Shown one piece after another: positions 50,233-59,180 of a stretch of DNA of 64,000 bases. Position numbers and translations under genes: made by a program. How positions within the stretch are numbered: the stretch's first letter is position 1; every line of letters starts with the position of its first letter. The notes under the pieces were generated by a model. That model did not search any database. It saw only the letters and a list, made by a program, of their open reading frames with translations, and was not told the DNA's origin. The DNA comes from Oleispirillum sp963668495 (GTDB lineage Bacteria > Pseudomonadota > Alphaproteobacteria > Rhodospirillales > Rhodospirillaceae), in contig OY764545.1 in assembly GCA_963668495.1 (NCBI GenBank), forward strand, positions 1,364,001 to 1,428,000, in the 5' to 3' direction.

Positions 50233-52467
50233 TCAGAAGTTGTAGTTTGCTTCGCCAAGCGGCTTGAAGACAAGTGTCATCATTACGGTCAGACCGCTAT
50301 CGTCGTCATTTGCATCCGTTGTGAAATCTTTGGACGCTTTCAGTCTAAATGTAAAACATTCATCTTCATACTGGGCATAGCTGGACATGGATAATGGACC
50401 TTTGTCATTATCGTCACTGGAAATGCTGTAGTTTGTCGCCCCGTAAATTGACCAGAATTTGGTCAGTTTCGAACTGGCAGAGAAGGAAATCTGCTCCACA
50501 TCTTCAACTCTGTCATTTGACAAGTCATCCTCATCACGAAGATTCAAATACGAAACCCCAAGCCGCAACATATCGGTGCCACCAGATGCGGTGATGTCAT
50601 TGCTGACAAAGTTAAAATTATTCTGGTCAAGGCGGAACCGATACTCGGCATCGAACAGATTGCTATGGTCATAGCTGATGCTACCCACGATATCGGACAG
50701 CCCACGTTTCAGGCCACGGCTTTCGGGGTGGATTTTGTCCCCATGCGTGCGATAGGTCTGGGCCAGCGTTGCCGACATGCGGGAGCCCGATGCATTGTCG
50801 TACGCGCTCCAGTTCAGGCCATAGGCAACACGAGGACCGGTTTCGACACGGTCATAGCCCATGTAATGATTGGATCGCAGTGCATCCGCAACATTCAGTT
50901 CAAAGTCCTGACTGTCTTCATTGGGGATATCATCCGGGTTGCCGCCGTAAGGTGATGCAGAGGCAATAATGACTGGTTCAATTACCTGTGTTGTCGATGC
51001 CCCAGCGTTGGAGAACGGCCAGCTCCACCGCATGGATACTTCAGGGATGATGCGTCCCGTGTTGCCAGAGAATTCAGACCCGTCGTCTTTGGTGTAATTC
51101 CGAACGTTATAGGCATCCCCACGTAGGGATGTGGTCAGGGTATAGTGTTCACCTGAAGGTGCAACGTAGGGCAGGGCCCATGCCGTATGGGCAGATACAC
51201 GAGTGCTTTCGGGGTCGTCCCCATCAGTGCGCAGTATAGACCCCAGTGACAGTGATGTGGTCCAGTAGCCACCCTTGCGTCCCGGCTGGCTCAGGTGCGT
51301 CCATTCCATATTCGGGGCAGCGATTGGGTTGCTGGGTGGTGAGTTCAGGGTGCGCATTTCCCGGAAGCTCACCATACCGATCTTGGCGTAATCGTCGCCG
51401 GCAAAGGCTTCCAAATCCAATGTATTGGTTTGGTAGTCCATGTGCCCCGGCAATTTATAGCGGTCAAGGTAGTCATCATCAGACACCATGTGCAGGTCGG
51501 CTTTGGCCCGCCAGGTGTTGTTGATATGCCATTGCCCCTTAAAGTTCAGGTGCCCACGTTCCGCATTGCTGCTGTCATCGTTGGGATTGTTTTCACCGGA
51601 ATCGTTGCCGCCGGCACGACCACTGAAATCCATAACGAATTGTGCGTCTTCAAGGTTTTGGCGATATTCAACCGCAAGAACCGACGGTGCATCGGATGTC
51701 AGGATCGGCGTGATGGTCACATCCGAATGCGGTGATGTCACCCAGTAATAAGGGTGGCGGTAAAACATCCCGAGGTAGCTTGAGCTGCCGTATGACGGAA
51801 AAAGCAAGCCGCTACGTCGTTTCACTGTTGGGTCCGCATGGAACAAATAGGGCGTGTAGCCGACCGGAATGCCAAATAATTCCAGAAAGGCATGGTCATA
51901 TTCGACCACCTTTTCGGCCTCATCATGGGTGATGTGATAGGCTTTAATCTGCCATAGGGGGGTGCCATCGGCAGTGCACGAGTCACAGGCCGTATAGGCC
52001 GCATTATCTAATGCATTGACCTGTTGTCCTTTCGTCCCGATATAGCGCCGTCCTTTGCGGGCAATGGTACGGGAATGGTCGGCAGAGACCAGAAGCAGAT
52101 TGTCCAATGCTCCCTGTTTCATGGAGCCGCTTAGGGTCATGTGGTCGGCGAATACCACTTCTCCGGTTGCCGAGACCAGTGACACATTGCCGGATGCCGT
52201 AACCATGTCTTGATTGACATTATAGCTGACGGTGTTGGCATACAGGGTTTGACCCGCCTGATTGATTTCCACGTTGCCGCGAGCGGTCACGATGTCCAAA
52301 GTGCGGTCGTGGGTGACCTCATCAGCCTGCAAGGCCACGGGATTTTGGTCACCTTGCGCAGTTCGGACATTTTGGGCAAAAGCCGTTGGCGTGATGGCGG
52401 TATATCCCATCAACGCGGCAGAGAGGCTGAGAACCAGCTGGACATGGGGGCGACGAATTGTCCTCAC
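50233..52467 (-). CDS. lptD: LPS-assembly protein LptD
   Basis: 744 residues. Signal peptide (about 1-32, TAFAQN), an OstA/jellyroll N-terminal domain (LDIVTARGNVEINQAGQTLY, VTASGNVSLVSATGEVVFAD), then a long beta-barrel region (LPS export barrel) with alternating polar and aromatic strands. It places LPS into the outer leaflet together with LptE. Cysteines seen early in the barrel (CDSC near residue 160) may form disulphides. GTG start in a 4-base overlap with lptF. Confidence 0.95.
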   Translation of the reverse strand: MRTIRRPHVQLVLSLSAALMGYTAITPTAFAQNVRTAQGDQNPVALQADEVTHDRTLDIVTARGNVEINQAGQTLYANTVSYNVNQDMVTASGNVSLVSATGEVVFADHMTLSGSMKQGALDNLLLVSADHSRTIARKGRRYIGTKGQQVNALDNAAYTACDSCTADGTPLWQIKAYHITHDEAEKVVEYDHAFLELFGIPVGYTPYLFHADPTVKRRSGLLFPSYGSSSYLGMFYRHPYYWVTSPHSDVTITPILTSDAPSVLAVEYRQNLEDAQFVMDFSGRAGGNDSGENNPNDDSSNAERGHLNFKGQWHINNTWRAKADLHMVSDDDYLDRYKLPGHMDYQTNTLDLEAFAGDDYAKIGMVSFREMRTLNSPPSNPIAAPNMEWTHLSQPGRKGGYWTTSLSLGSILRTDGDDPESTRVSAHTAWALPYVAPSGEHYTLTTSLRGDAYNVRNYTKDDGSEFSGNTGRIIPEVSMRWSWPFSNAGASTTQVIEPVIIASASPYGGNPDDIPNEDSQDFELNVADALRSNHYMGYDRVETGPRVAYGLNWSAYDNASGSRMSATLAQTYRTHGDKIHPESRGLKRGLSDIVGSISYDHSNLFDAEYRFRLDQNNFNFVSNDITASGGTDMLRLGVSYLNLRDEDDLSNDRVEDVEQISFSASSKLTKFWSIYGATNYSISSDDNDKGPLSMSSYAQYEDECFTFRLKASKDFTTDANDDDSGLTVMMTLVFKPLGEANYNF

Positions 52468-53591
52468 AATGGCTCTCCACTGTTTTGGGGCTTACGGGCT
52501 TTGGGGCTACGATCGACAAACAGCAAATAGGCAGGAATTGCAATGAGCAAAGTAGTCAACAGTGGCAAAATCGGCAGGAATGATAAAGACCTGCTGGCAA
52601 GATTGTTTGCGCCAAGGGCAATGGCCTGAAAACTGACCATGAGGACGATGCTGAAAATGACGCGTTGCGTTTGACCCCTGCGGTTGAATGATCCGCCAAG
52701 CAAGCCATACAAGGCCAGAAGGGTCATGCCGATCACCTGCAGTGGCAAAAGCAACCGCTGCACACCCTCGACCCGGAAACGGCGGATATTGTTTGCGTCA
52801 AGTTGTGGTGTTTCTTGTATGGTGAGTAGTTCTTGCAGTGACCGTTCGCGCGCATCACGGAAACGGATTTCTTTGGCTTGTTTGGATTCGCCAAATTCGG
52901 TTGTGTAGGAATCGAAATACAAAATACTGAAAGATTGGTCTTTCGGAATATATTCTTGGCGGTTGCCATTGACCAAGTGCAAGCGGGGAACGGCGGTGCC
53001 GACGACCAACGCACCACGTTCCGCCATTACCGTGATTTGTTTCTCGGGATTGCTGTTGTCCGACAGCAAAATACCCTTCAGGACGTTATCGCCTTCCCGT
53101 TCGGCAACGAAGACCACCGTATTTTTGCCAAGTTCGGTAAATTCACCTTCCTTCAGGACAAGGTGCGAAACATCGTTACGGATTTCCCACTGCAATTCCC
53201 GGAAGGATTTAACGGAATATGGCCCACCCCACAGGGTCAGGGTATAGGAAAGAACACATACAATTGCAGCCAGTATCATGGCTGGCGTTGCCAGTTGCCA
53301 TTGGCTCATGCCTGCGGCACGCATGACCACAAGTTCACGGTCCGTAGTGAGTTTATTATAAATAAACAATGTGACGGCGAACGTGGCGATTGGCAGAATC
53401 ACCATCAAGAATCCGGGCAACAACAACATGGTCAGTTTCAAGAAGACAGCAACCGACAGCCCCTTGTTGACGATCATGTCAATAAAGCGCAATGACTGGC
53501 TAAGCCACAGCAAAATGGACAGTCCGGCAGTGATCAAAATCATGCCGATGCCAAGCTGTTTGAATATGTATCGTGTGAGTCCCCGCATCAT
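52464..53591 (-). CDS. lptF: LPS export ABC permease LptF (YjgP/YjgQ)
   Basis: About 375 residues from the ATG at 53591; the GTG at 53621 has a better ribosome site (AAGG) and would add ten residues. Six membrane helices: an N-terminal RYIFKQLGIGMILITAGLSI, the conserved LTTDRELVVMRAAGMSQWQL, then a periplasmic beta-jellyroll (about 130-260) and C-terminal helices. LptF and LptG together with LptB extract LPS from the inner membrane. The sequence fits LptF of the class. No lptG gene lies next to it, though lptF-lptG is usual. Confidence 0.9.
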   Translation of the reverse strand: MMRGLTRYIFKQLGIGMILITAGLSILLWLSQSLRFIDMIVNKGLSVAVFLKLTMLLLPGFLMVILPIATFAVTLFIYNKLTTDRELVVMRAAGMSQWQLATPAMILAAIVCVLSYTLTLWGGPYSVKSFRELQWEIRNDVSHLVLKEGEFTELGKNTVVFVAEREGDNVLKGILLSDNSNPEKQITVMAERGALVVGTAVPRLHLVNGNRQEYIPKDQSFSILYFDSYTTEFGESKQAKEIRFRDARERSLQELLTIQETPQLDANNIRRFRVEGVQRLLLPLQVIGMTLLALYGLLGGSFNRRGQTQRVIFSIVLMVSFQAIALGANNLASRSLSFLPILPLLTTLLIAIPAYLLFVDRSPKARKPQNSGEPL

Positions 53592-53646
53592 GGCGGCGAA
53601 GTATAGTGTGGCTGGCGGCACATTAGAACCTTAATTCGCTACCGTT

Positions 53647-54303
53647 TCATACGAAGTTTACATTCTGGCGGGTGTGACGGTGCGCTTTATACAATTGTCC
53701 GAACCGTTTCAAGTATTCATCACGGGCTTTGGCGGACGGCCATGGTGTCAAAATGGTTGTGGAACAAGGTTTTTCTTGAATGCGCAAAATGGATTTGACT
53801 TCTTCAGTGGAAAATCCGGCAAGTTGCACGGCCTCGGTTGCTGCGGCGATCAGGTCGGCGTGTTTGATCGCGTTCTTAATGTGAGCGGGCAGGGCAACCG
53901 GCAGGTCAAATGCCTGATGAATGGCACCTTGTAAGCGATCCTCAATCACTCGAAAGACGTCACCGACAGCGGCTTTCAATGGAGTAATCAAGTCATGGGT
54001 CACGTATTCGGCACCATCATGCAGCAGGGCCGCCAATAAAACCCAGTTTGGGCTTTCCGGTTGTTGCCGTTGCAGAATATCGACCACCAGCAGGGAGTGC
54101 TGGGCGACAGACCAGCCATGGTCACCAATGGTCTGACCATTCCAACGGGTGTTGCGGGATAGGCCCAAGGCGATGTCGTGGATTTCAACATCCAATGGTG
54201 ATGGGTCAATCAGGTTCAGTCGCCGTCCTGACAGCATGCGTTGCCATGTGCGGGGCTGTTGGTTGGATAGGCGGGAATGATCTTCGGGTGTCAGACGGTG
54301 CAT
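53647..54303 (-). CDS. HD-domain phosphohydrolase, 5'-nucleotidase YfbR-like
   Basis: 218 residues. HD metal site: WSVAQHSLLVV (His), LLHDGAEYVTHDLITPLK (His-Asp and later Asp) and KHADLIAAATEAVQL. This is the YfbR-like deoxynucleotidase family, which releases phosphate from 5'-deoxynucleotides. 25 bases before lptF; whether they share a promoter is not clear. Confidence 0.88.
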   Translation of the reverse strand: MHRLTPEDHSRLSNQQPRTWQRMLSGRRLNLIDPSPLDVEIHDIALGLSRNTRWNGQTIGDHGWSVAQHSLLVVDILQRQQPESPNWVLLAALLHDGAEYVTHDLITPLKAAVGDVFRVIEDRLQGAIHQAFDLPVALPAHIKNAIKHADLIAAATEAVQLAGFSTEEVKSILRIQEKPCSTTILTPWPSAKARDEYLKRFGQLYKAHRHTRQNVNFV

Positions 54304-54313
54304 GGTGCATTTC

Positions 54314-54814
54314 CTATCGGCACAGGCTCAGCATGTCTTGATTGGATGCTGTGGGGTGTGGCGTGCCGCTGACGACCTTGATTGATTTGACGGTTTTGCG
54401 GTCGGTGGCCTTAATGGCGGCGTCGAGCGCCAGCCCGTCCAAGCCTGTGGTATCTATATTTCGTTGACGGTCCATCTTTACATCCGTCTCGTGCAGGGCA
54501 AAAACCAAGGCCTCGATAATATAAGGCAGGCGGTAACACATGTTCATCATGCCGCCGTCACGAGAGGTAAGATTAACCGTCACCGGTGCGTATTGCGGTG
54601 CGCCGGACCGATTTTTATGGATGTTGACCGGAATCCAAATTGGCGGCAGTTGCAGTTCGTGTTCACCGGGACCAAATGCGGATTTTTTGCTTCCACCACC
54701 TTCGGCTGCCTGTGCTGACGGAGCAGGCAGGAATCCAGTTGCCAGCGCTATCACCAATACCATGAAGGCTTTTGGCCCCCGAAATTTGAGGCAGTTCAGG
54801 ATTGGTAACAGCAT
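54314..54814 (-). CDS. Secreted hypothetical protein
   Basis: 166 residues with a signal peptide (hydrophobic 17-30, likely cut after AQA near residue 36). The mature part contains ELQLPPIWIPVNIHK, RSGAPQYAPVTVNLTSRDG, and MCYRLPYIIEALVFALHETD, giving a mixed beta/alpha pattern. Two Cys (MMNMCY and the penultimate SLCR) could form a disulphide. I do not recognise the family. It lies between an HD nucleotidase and tadA, so its neighbours give no clear role. Confidence 0.75.
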   Translation of the reverse strand: MLLPILNCLKFRGPKAFMVLVIALATGFLPAPSAQAAEGGGSKKSAFGPGEHELQLPPIWIPVNIHKNRSGAPQYAPVTVNLTSRDGGMMNMCYRLPYIIEALVFALHETDVKMDRQRNIDTTGLDGLALDAAIKATDRKTVKSIKVVSGTPHPTASNQDMLSLCR

Positions 54815-54901
54815 AGTATTATGTCCTTATCGTCAAAACCGTCGGTGTGGTCTCATAACATTACGCGCTTTGTTTGCGAAAACAACTATGCGGTCATGGG
54901 G

Positions 54902-55393
54902 TCAGGATTTTCGGCAGGTGTTGAAAAAGTCCCGCAATAAAGCTGCGCATTCGGTTTCGCGGATACCGCCATAAACTTCCGGCGCGTGATGGATGGTGGG
55001 TTGTTGGAAAATCCGTGGGCCATGGTCAACCCCACCGCTTTTGGGATCAAATGCGCCGAAGTACAGGCGACGGATGCGGGCAAAGGCAATGGCGGTAGCG
55101 CACATGGCACAAGGTTCCAAAGTGACATACAGGTCACAGTCAGGCAGTCGCGGCGCACCAATTGCTGCCGCTGCGGCACGAATAGCCAGAATCTCCGCAT
55201 GTGCCGTCGGATCATTGTCGGTTTCCGTGCGGTTGGCTGCGGCTGCAATAATTCGTCCGGTTTGCCCGTTGATGACAACGGCACCAACCGGGACTTCCCC
55301 ACACTTTGCCGCAGACCGAGCCAGCCATAAGGCATGATCCATGATGCCTGAGGGGCGATGTTCCGGCAGGTTTTTTATAAATTTTTGTGTCAT
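54902..55393 (-). CDS. tadA: tRNA-specific adenosine deaminase TadA
   Basis: 163 residues from the ATG at 55393 (a GTG two codons earlier is possible). TadA converts A34 to inosine in tRNA-Arg(ACG). Seen: the zinc site HAEILAIR and LEPCAMCATAI (PCxxC) with Glu as proton shuttle, and CGEVPVGAVVI near the start. Family full length. Convergent or overlapping nothing; monocistronic. Confidence 0.95.
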   Translation of the reverse strand: MTQKFIKNLPEHRPSGIMDHALWLARSAAKCGEVPVGAVVINGQTGRIIAAAANRTETDNDPTAHAEILAIRAAAAAIGAPRLPDCDLYVTLEPCAMCATAIAFARIRRLYFGAFDPKSGGVDHGPRIFQQPTIHHAPEVYGGIRETECAALLRDFFNTCRKS

Positions 55394-55485
55394 GAACACA
55401 TTGATGGTGGGATTTTGTCGATGGGTCCAGTGTTTTCTGGAACGGATTTAGAGAATCCTAACACTATTGCGGATATCCTGTGATC

Positions 55486-56826
55486 ATGAGGGAAAGGCAA
55501 CGACATAACGCATTGCGGCTATTGCCGATGCTGGCTGGACTGGTTTTGGTCCTGACGGCACGGGTATCTTGTGCCGATGTGGAAACGGCGGAAGCCGTGC
55601 ATCCGGTCAATACGACCGTGGCGTTGGCAGGTACAGCCGTAGACCGACGCGTGTTGCAAGCAATCCGTCATGCAAGTCAAACCACTGGGGTGGCATTGCC
55701 TTACCTTTTGGCAAAAGCGTATCGGGAGAGCGGTTTTGACGTTCACGCCGATGCCGCAGCGTCCAGTGCCGCCGGTATTTTTCAGTTTACCCGGCAAACG
55801 TGGCTTGAACTGTTTCGCCGCCATGGTGAAACGTATGGCTATGCCGACCTGGTGCCATTAATCCGCCGGTCTTCCCGTGGATATTTGTACGTTCCCAAAA
55901 CCGATGATGGTGAATTGATTCTGAACCTGCGGCATAATCCGGTGCTGGCGTCCCAGTTGGCGGCGGAATATACGCGGGAAAATTCCCAGCAATTGCGCCG
56001 GTCCCTGAAACGCGTGATCACGCCTGAGGAATTGTACATCGCTCATTTTATGGGGGCACAGGGTGCGGTGCAGTTGTTGCGTGCGGCGGAATTGCGACCG
56101 GATGTGGCAGCCGCGAAATTATTTCCAGAGGCAGCCGCCAGTAACTCCAATTTGTTTTATTCCTATCCTCAACGTAAGGAAATTTCCGTCTCAGCCCTGT
56201 GTCGTCGTTTGATTCGGTCCTTTCGCAGGGAGCTAAATCGCTTTGCCGAACCAGCTTCTAAATTTTCTGCGGCAATTGCCCCACTGATGGACGATCCGTT
56301 GATGCATGCCTCGCCGCGTAAACCGGAAGAGTTCCGCCAAAAGGGCGCAACGGCGTGGACAAAAGAAGACGTTGAAACCGCTTTACAAACGGCTATGCGT
56401 CCGGTGCGTGATGGATTGCCGCGGTGGTTGCGGACATCGCCCGGTGACGATATGCCGATTCGCAGGTATATGGGGCCCGGACATTTGGCGACACTTGTTG
56501 TGCAGCAGGCTTTGCAGGCTGAAGAAGTCTTTATTCCTTATCCTGATGCTCCGGTACTTGCCATTTCAGGCTGGCGGGAAGAAACGCCAACCCTGCCGCC
56601 GACCTTGGAAAACCTGCCGATGTCCATGGAACAAACAGTGCTTTTGTTTACCGTAAAGGATTTCATGCGCGTATCCGGGGCGCGGATTTCCGGCGAATTG
56701 CCGCCGTGGCAATTGGGGCAGAGGGTTGCGGGCGGCGCCGTGCCGCGCTATGACGAGGATGAAACAGACACCTCCCGTATCATCACAGCCGATGCAACGG
56801 GGGCGGAACTTCGCCCTGATGTATGA
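55486..56826 (+). CDS. Lytic transglycosylase (SLT domain) with long C-terminal extension
   Basis: 446 residues from the ATG at 55486 (GTG at 55480 is an alternative). Signal peptide about 1-30. The SLT/goose-lysozyme-like domain (about 55-200) has the catalytic Glu81 in LLAKAYRESGFDVHADA, AAGIFQFTRQTW, and EELYIAHFMGAQGAV. The remaining about 240 residues are of unknown fold, with several charged and Trp-containing segments and an acidic end. It likely cleaves periplasmic peptidoglycan. Its close link to the following C26 peptidase is by position only. Confidence 0.9.
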   Translation: MRERQRHNALRLLPMLAGLVLVLTARVSCADVETAEAVHPVNTTVALAGTAVDRRVLQAIRHASQTTGVALPYLLAKAYRESGFDVHADAAASSAAGIFQFTRQTWLELFRRHGETYGYADLVPLIRRSSRGYLYVPKTDDGELILNLRHNPVLASQLAAEYTRENSQQLRRSLKRVITPEELYIAHFMGAQGAVQLLRAAELRPDVAAAKLFPEAAASNSNLFYSYPQRKEISVSALCRRLIRSFRRELNRFAEPASKFSAAIAPLMDDPLMHASPRKPEEFRQKGATAWTKEDVETALQTAMRPVRDGLPRWLRTSPGDDMPIRRYMGPGHLATLVVQQALQAEEVFIPYPDAPVLAISGWREETPTLPPTLENLPMSMEQTVLLFTVKDFMRVSGARISGELPPWQLGQRVAGGAVPRYDEDETDTSRIITADATGAELRPDV

Positions 56827-56864
56827 TGTGCATGGGGGCGGTATCGTGCAAAGCAGGAGGCCCC

Positions 56865-57590
56865 ATGCGACCACGAATAGGCATTACCCTTGATCACGAG
56901 GAAGGCGGCGGATATTCGCAGATGCCGTGGTACGCGGTGCGCCAGAATTACTGCGATACCGTTGTTGAGGCTGGGGGGCTGCCTGTGCCCTTGCCGCATC
57001 ATCCCGACCTTGCAGAAGAGTATTTGAACAGCATTAATGGCCTGCTGATCACGGGGGGAGCCTTTGATGTGGACCCCGCGTTGTTCGGGGCCGCAGAACG
57101 GCACGCGACGGTTCAGTTAAAACAAGTGCGCACTGCGTTCGAATTCGCCATGATCAAAGGGGCGTTGGAACGGAATATGCCGATTTTGGGGATTTGTGGC
57201 GGGCAACAGCTGCTGAATGTGGTCCTTGGCGGTACCTTGATTCAGCATGTCCCGGAAGTTTATCCCCACGATCAGGGGGGCTTGATGCATGAACAGCCCA
57301 ATCCACGAACCGAACCGGGGCACACCGTCACCGCCGAAGCCGGCAGCCTATTGCACCGCATCGCGGGGCAAGACGTGTTCGCCGTGAATTCTGCCCATCA
57401 TCAGGCCGTGGAAACCGTTGGCCCTGACGTCAAAATTACTGCGCGTGCTCCTGATGGTGTGATCGAAGCCATCGAACTGCCGACACAAACATTCTGTCTG
57501 GGTGTACAATGGCACCCGGAATATCATATTGCGCCACCGGATGCCGCAATCTTGCGGGCATTTGTTGCAGCAGCAGCGGATTATTCATGA
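56865..57590 (+). CDS. Gamma-glutamyl-gamma-aminobutyrate hydrolase family protein (peptidase C26)
   Basis: 241 residues from the ATG at 56865 (AGGAGG upstream). A class I glutamine amidotransferase-like fold: the nucleophile elbow ILGICGGQQLLNVVLGG (Cys), LLITGGAFDVDPALF, VNSAHHQAVE and VQWHPEYHI with the catalytic His. PuuD-type enzymes split gamma-Glu-GABA in putrescine use, but members act on various gamma-glutamyl amides. Coupled to rluB by ATGA overlap. No other puu gene is near. Confidence 0.9.
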   Translation: MRPRIGITLDHEEGGGYSQMPWYAVRQNYCDTVVEAGGLPVPLPHHPDLAEEYLNSINGLLITGGAFDVDPALFGAAERHATVQLKQVRTAFEFAMIKGALERNMPILGICGGQQLLNVVLGGTLIQHVPEVYPHDQGGLMHEQPNPRTEPGHTVTAEAGSLLHRIAGQDVFAVNSAHHQAVETVGPDVKITARAPDGVIEAIELPTQTFCLGVQWHPEYHIAPPDAAILRAFVAAAADYS

Positions 57591-58573
57591 CCCAAAATAC
57601 GACTGATACTGACAAAGACCACAAGGGCGAACGTATCGCCAAGGTAATCGCCCGTGCTGGGATATGCTCCCGCCGGGATGCGGAAGCACGCATTACCGAG
57701 GGACGGGTAAAGGTCAATGGTAAAACCATTGATACCCCTGCAACCTTGGTTACATCCGATGATGTGATTGTGGTTGATGGTAAGCCCCTGCCGATGGTGG
57801 AGCCGCCGCGCCTGTGGCGTTTCCACAAACCGACCGGATTGGTGACAACCCACAAAGATCCTGAAGGGCGTCCGACCGTGTTTGACCGCCTGCCGAAATC
57901 CATGCCGCGCGTGATTTCGGTTGGACGATTGGATTTGAATTCGGAAGGGTTATTACTGCTGACCAATGATGGCGAATTGGCGCGTAAGCTTGAATTACCG
58001 TCCAATGGTTGGACCCGCAAATACCGGGTCCGGGTCTTTGGTCGCCTGCGTGATGCTGATCTGGAACGACTGGCGAAAGGCATGACCGTGGACGGTGTGC
58101 GCTATGGTCCGGTTATGGCAAAAGTGGATCGCCAGCAAGGGGCAAATACTTGGCTGGAAGTAACACTGACGGAAGGCAAGAACCGTGAAATCCGTCGATT
58201 GATGGAAGCCCTTGGCGTGTCGGTAAACCGTTTGATTCGGGTGGCCTATGGTCCGTTTGCCTTGGGTAATCTTCCGGTTGGCGCGGCAGAAGAATTGCCG
58301 CCAAAGACCCTGAAGGAAACTTTGGGTGCTGCAGTAAAAGATAAGCTGCCGTCACAGGCAACGGTGTCGCGGGAACGCAAACTGCGTGAACGTGCGGGGC
58401 TATCGCCATCGGCGGAGGCAAAGCCGAAATCTGCGGTGGAGGCACCGAAAAAACATATACAAAAGCGCAAGCCCAAACCCCATCATTTCGGCGATGATGA
58501 GGCTCCGCGCCGTGGCAAGCCCGTGAACCGCGGACAATCCAAACCGCGTGCCGCCAAGCCGTCCAAATCATGA
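57587..58573 (+). CDS. 23S rRNA pseudouridine synthase, RluB-like
   Basis: 328 residues from the ATG at 57587. An N-terminal S4 domain (RIAKVIARAGICSRRDAEAR) precedes the synthase core, with the catalytic Asp in VGRLDLNSEGLLLLTND, KYRVRVFG and TEGKNREIRRLMEALG. A C-terminal tail (about residues 265-328) is rich in Lys, Pro and Arg, probably RNA-binding. RsuA-family; RluB is favoured by length and tail. ATGA overlap with the preceding gene and with rsmD. Confidence 0.93.
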   Translation: MTQNTTDTDKDHKGERIAKVIARAGICSRRDAEARITEGRVKVNGKTIDTPATLVTSDDVIVVDGKPLPMVEPPRLWRFHKPTGLVTTHKDPEGRPTVFDRLPKSMPRVISVGRLDLNSEGLLLLTNDGELARKLELPSNGWTRKYRVRVFGRLRDADLERLAKGMTVDGVRYGPVMAKVDRQQGANTWLEVTLTEGKNREIRRLMEALGVSVNRLIRVAYGPFALGNLPVGAAEELPPKTLKETLGAAVKDKLPSQATVSRERKLRERAGLSPSAEAKPKSAVEAPKKHIQKRKPKPHHFGDDEAPRRGKPVNRGQSKPRAAKPSKS

Positions 58574-59145
58574 GATTGGTCGGCGGCAAATATCGGGGAA
58601 AGGCATTAGCCGCACCGGAAGGTCAAGACACCCGCCCGACCACGGATCGTGCGCGGGAAGCCCTGTTCAATATTCTTGCCCATCGTTATCCGGCCCATGA
58701 TTTTTCTTTGATTGGGGCGCGGGTGCTGGATTTGTGTGCCGGTACCGGGGCATTGGGGCTTGAGGCTTTGTCTCGGGGGGCTGCCCATGTCACCTTTGTC
58801 GAGCGTGGGCCGGATGCGTTGAAAGTGCTCCAGGCCAACGTGCGTTCAGTCAATGCCCCCACGCAAACCCAAATCATTCGTGGTGATGCGGCCCGACTGC
58901 CGCGTGCGTCGGTGCCATGCACGCTGGTGTTTCTGGACCCGCCTTATGCCGATGGAATTGAAGCCAAGGTTCTCGCGTCAGCTGCCTCTGCCGGGTGGTT
59001 GCGGCGGGGTGCGCTGATTGTTGTCGAAACCGACAGTAAGCACTTCCCCGAGTGGCCCAGTGACTTCATCGAAGATGATCGGCGGACCTATGGCAAGTCA
59101 GCCTTTACCCTGCTGCGCTATACGGAAGCCGTTGCTTCTTCGTAA
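58570..59145 (+). CDS. rsmD: 16S rRNA (guanine966-N2)-methyltransferase
   Basis: 191 residues. RsmD methylates G966 in 30S subunits. Seen: RLVGGKYRGKALAAPEG, RPTTDRAREALFNIL, VLDLCAGTGALGLEALSRG (SAM motif) and LVFLDPPYADG (the catalytic PPY). ATGA overlap with the pseudouridine synthase suggests a small rRNA-modification operon. Confidence 0.96.
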   Translation: MRLVGGKYRGKALAAPEGQDTRPTTDRAREALFNILAHRYPAHDFSLIGARVLDLCAGTGALGLEALSRGAAHVTFVERGPDALKVLQANVRSVNAPTQTQIIRGDAARLPRASVPCTLVFLDPPYADGIEAKVLASAASAGWLRRGALIVVETDSKHFPEWPSDFIEDDRRTYGKSAFTLLRYTEAVASS

Positions 59146-59180
59146 CGGCTAGGGCTAGGGCCGATTAATCGCACCTGACC

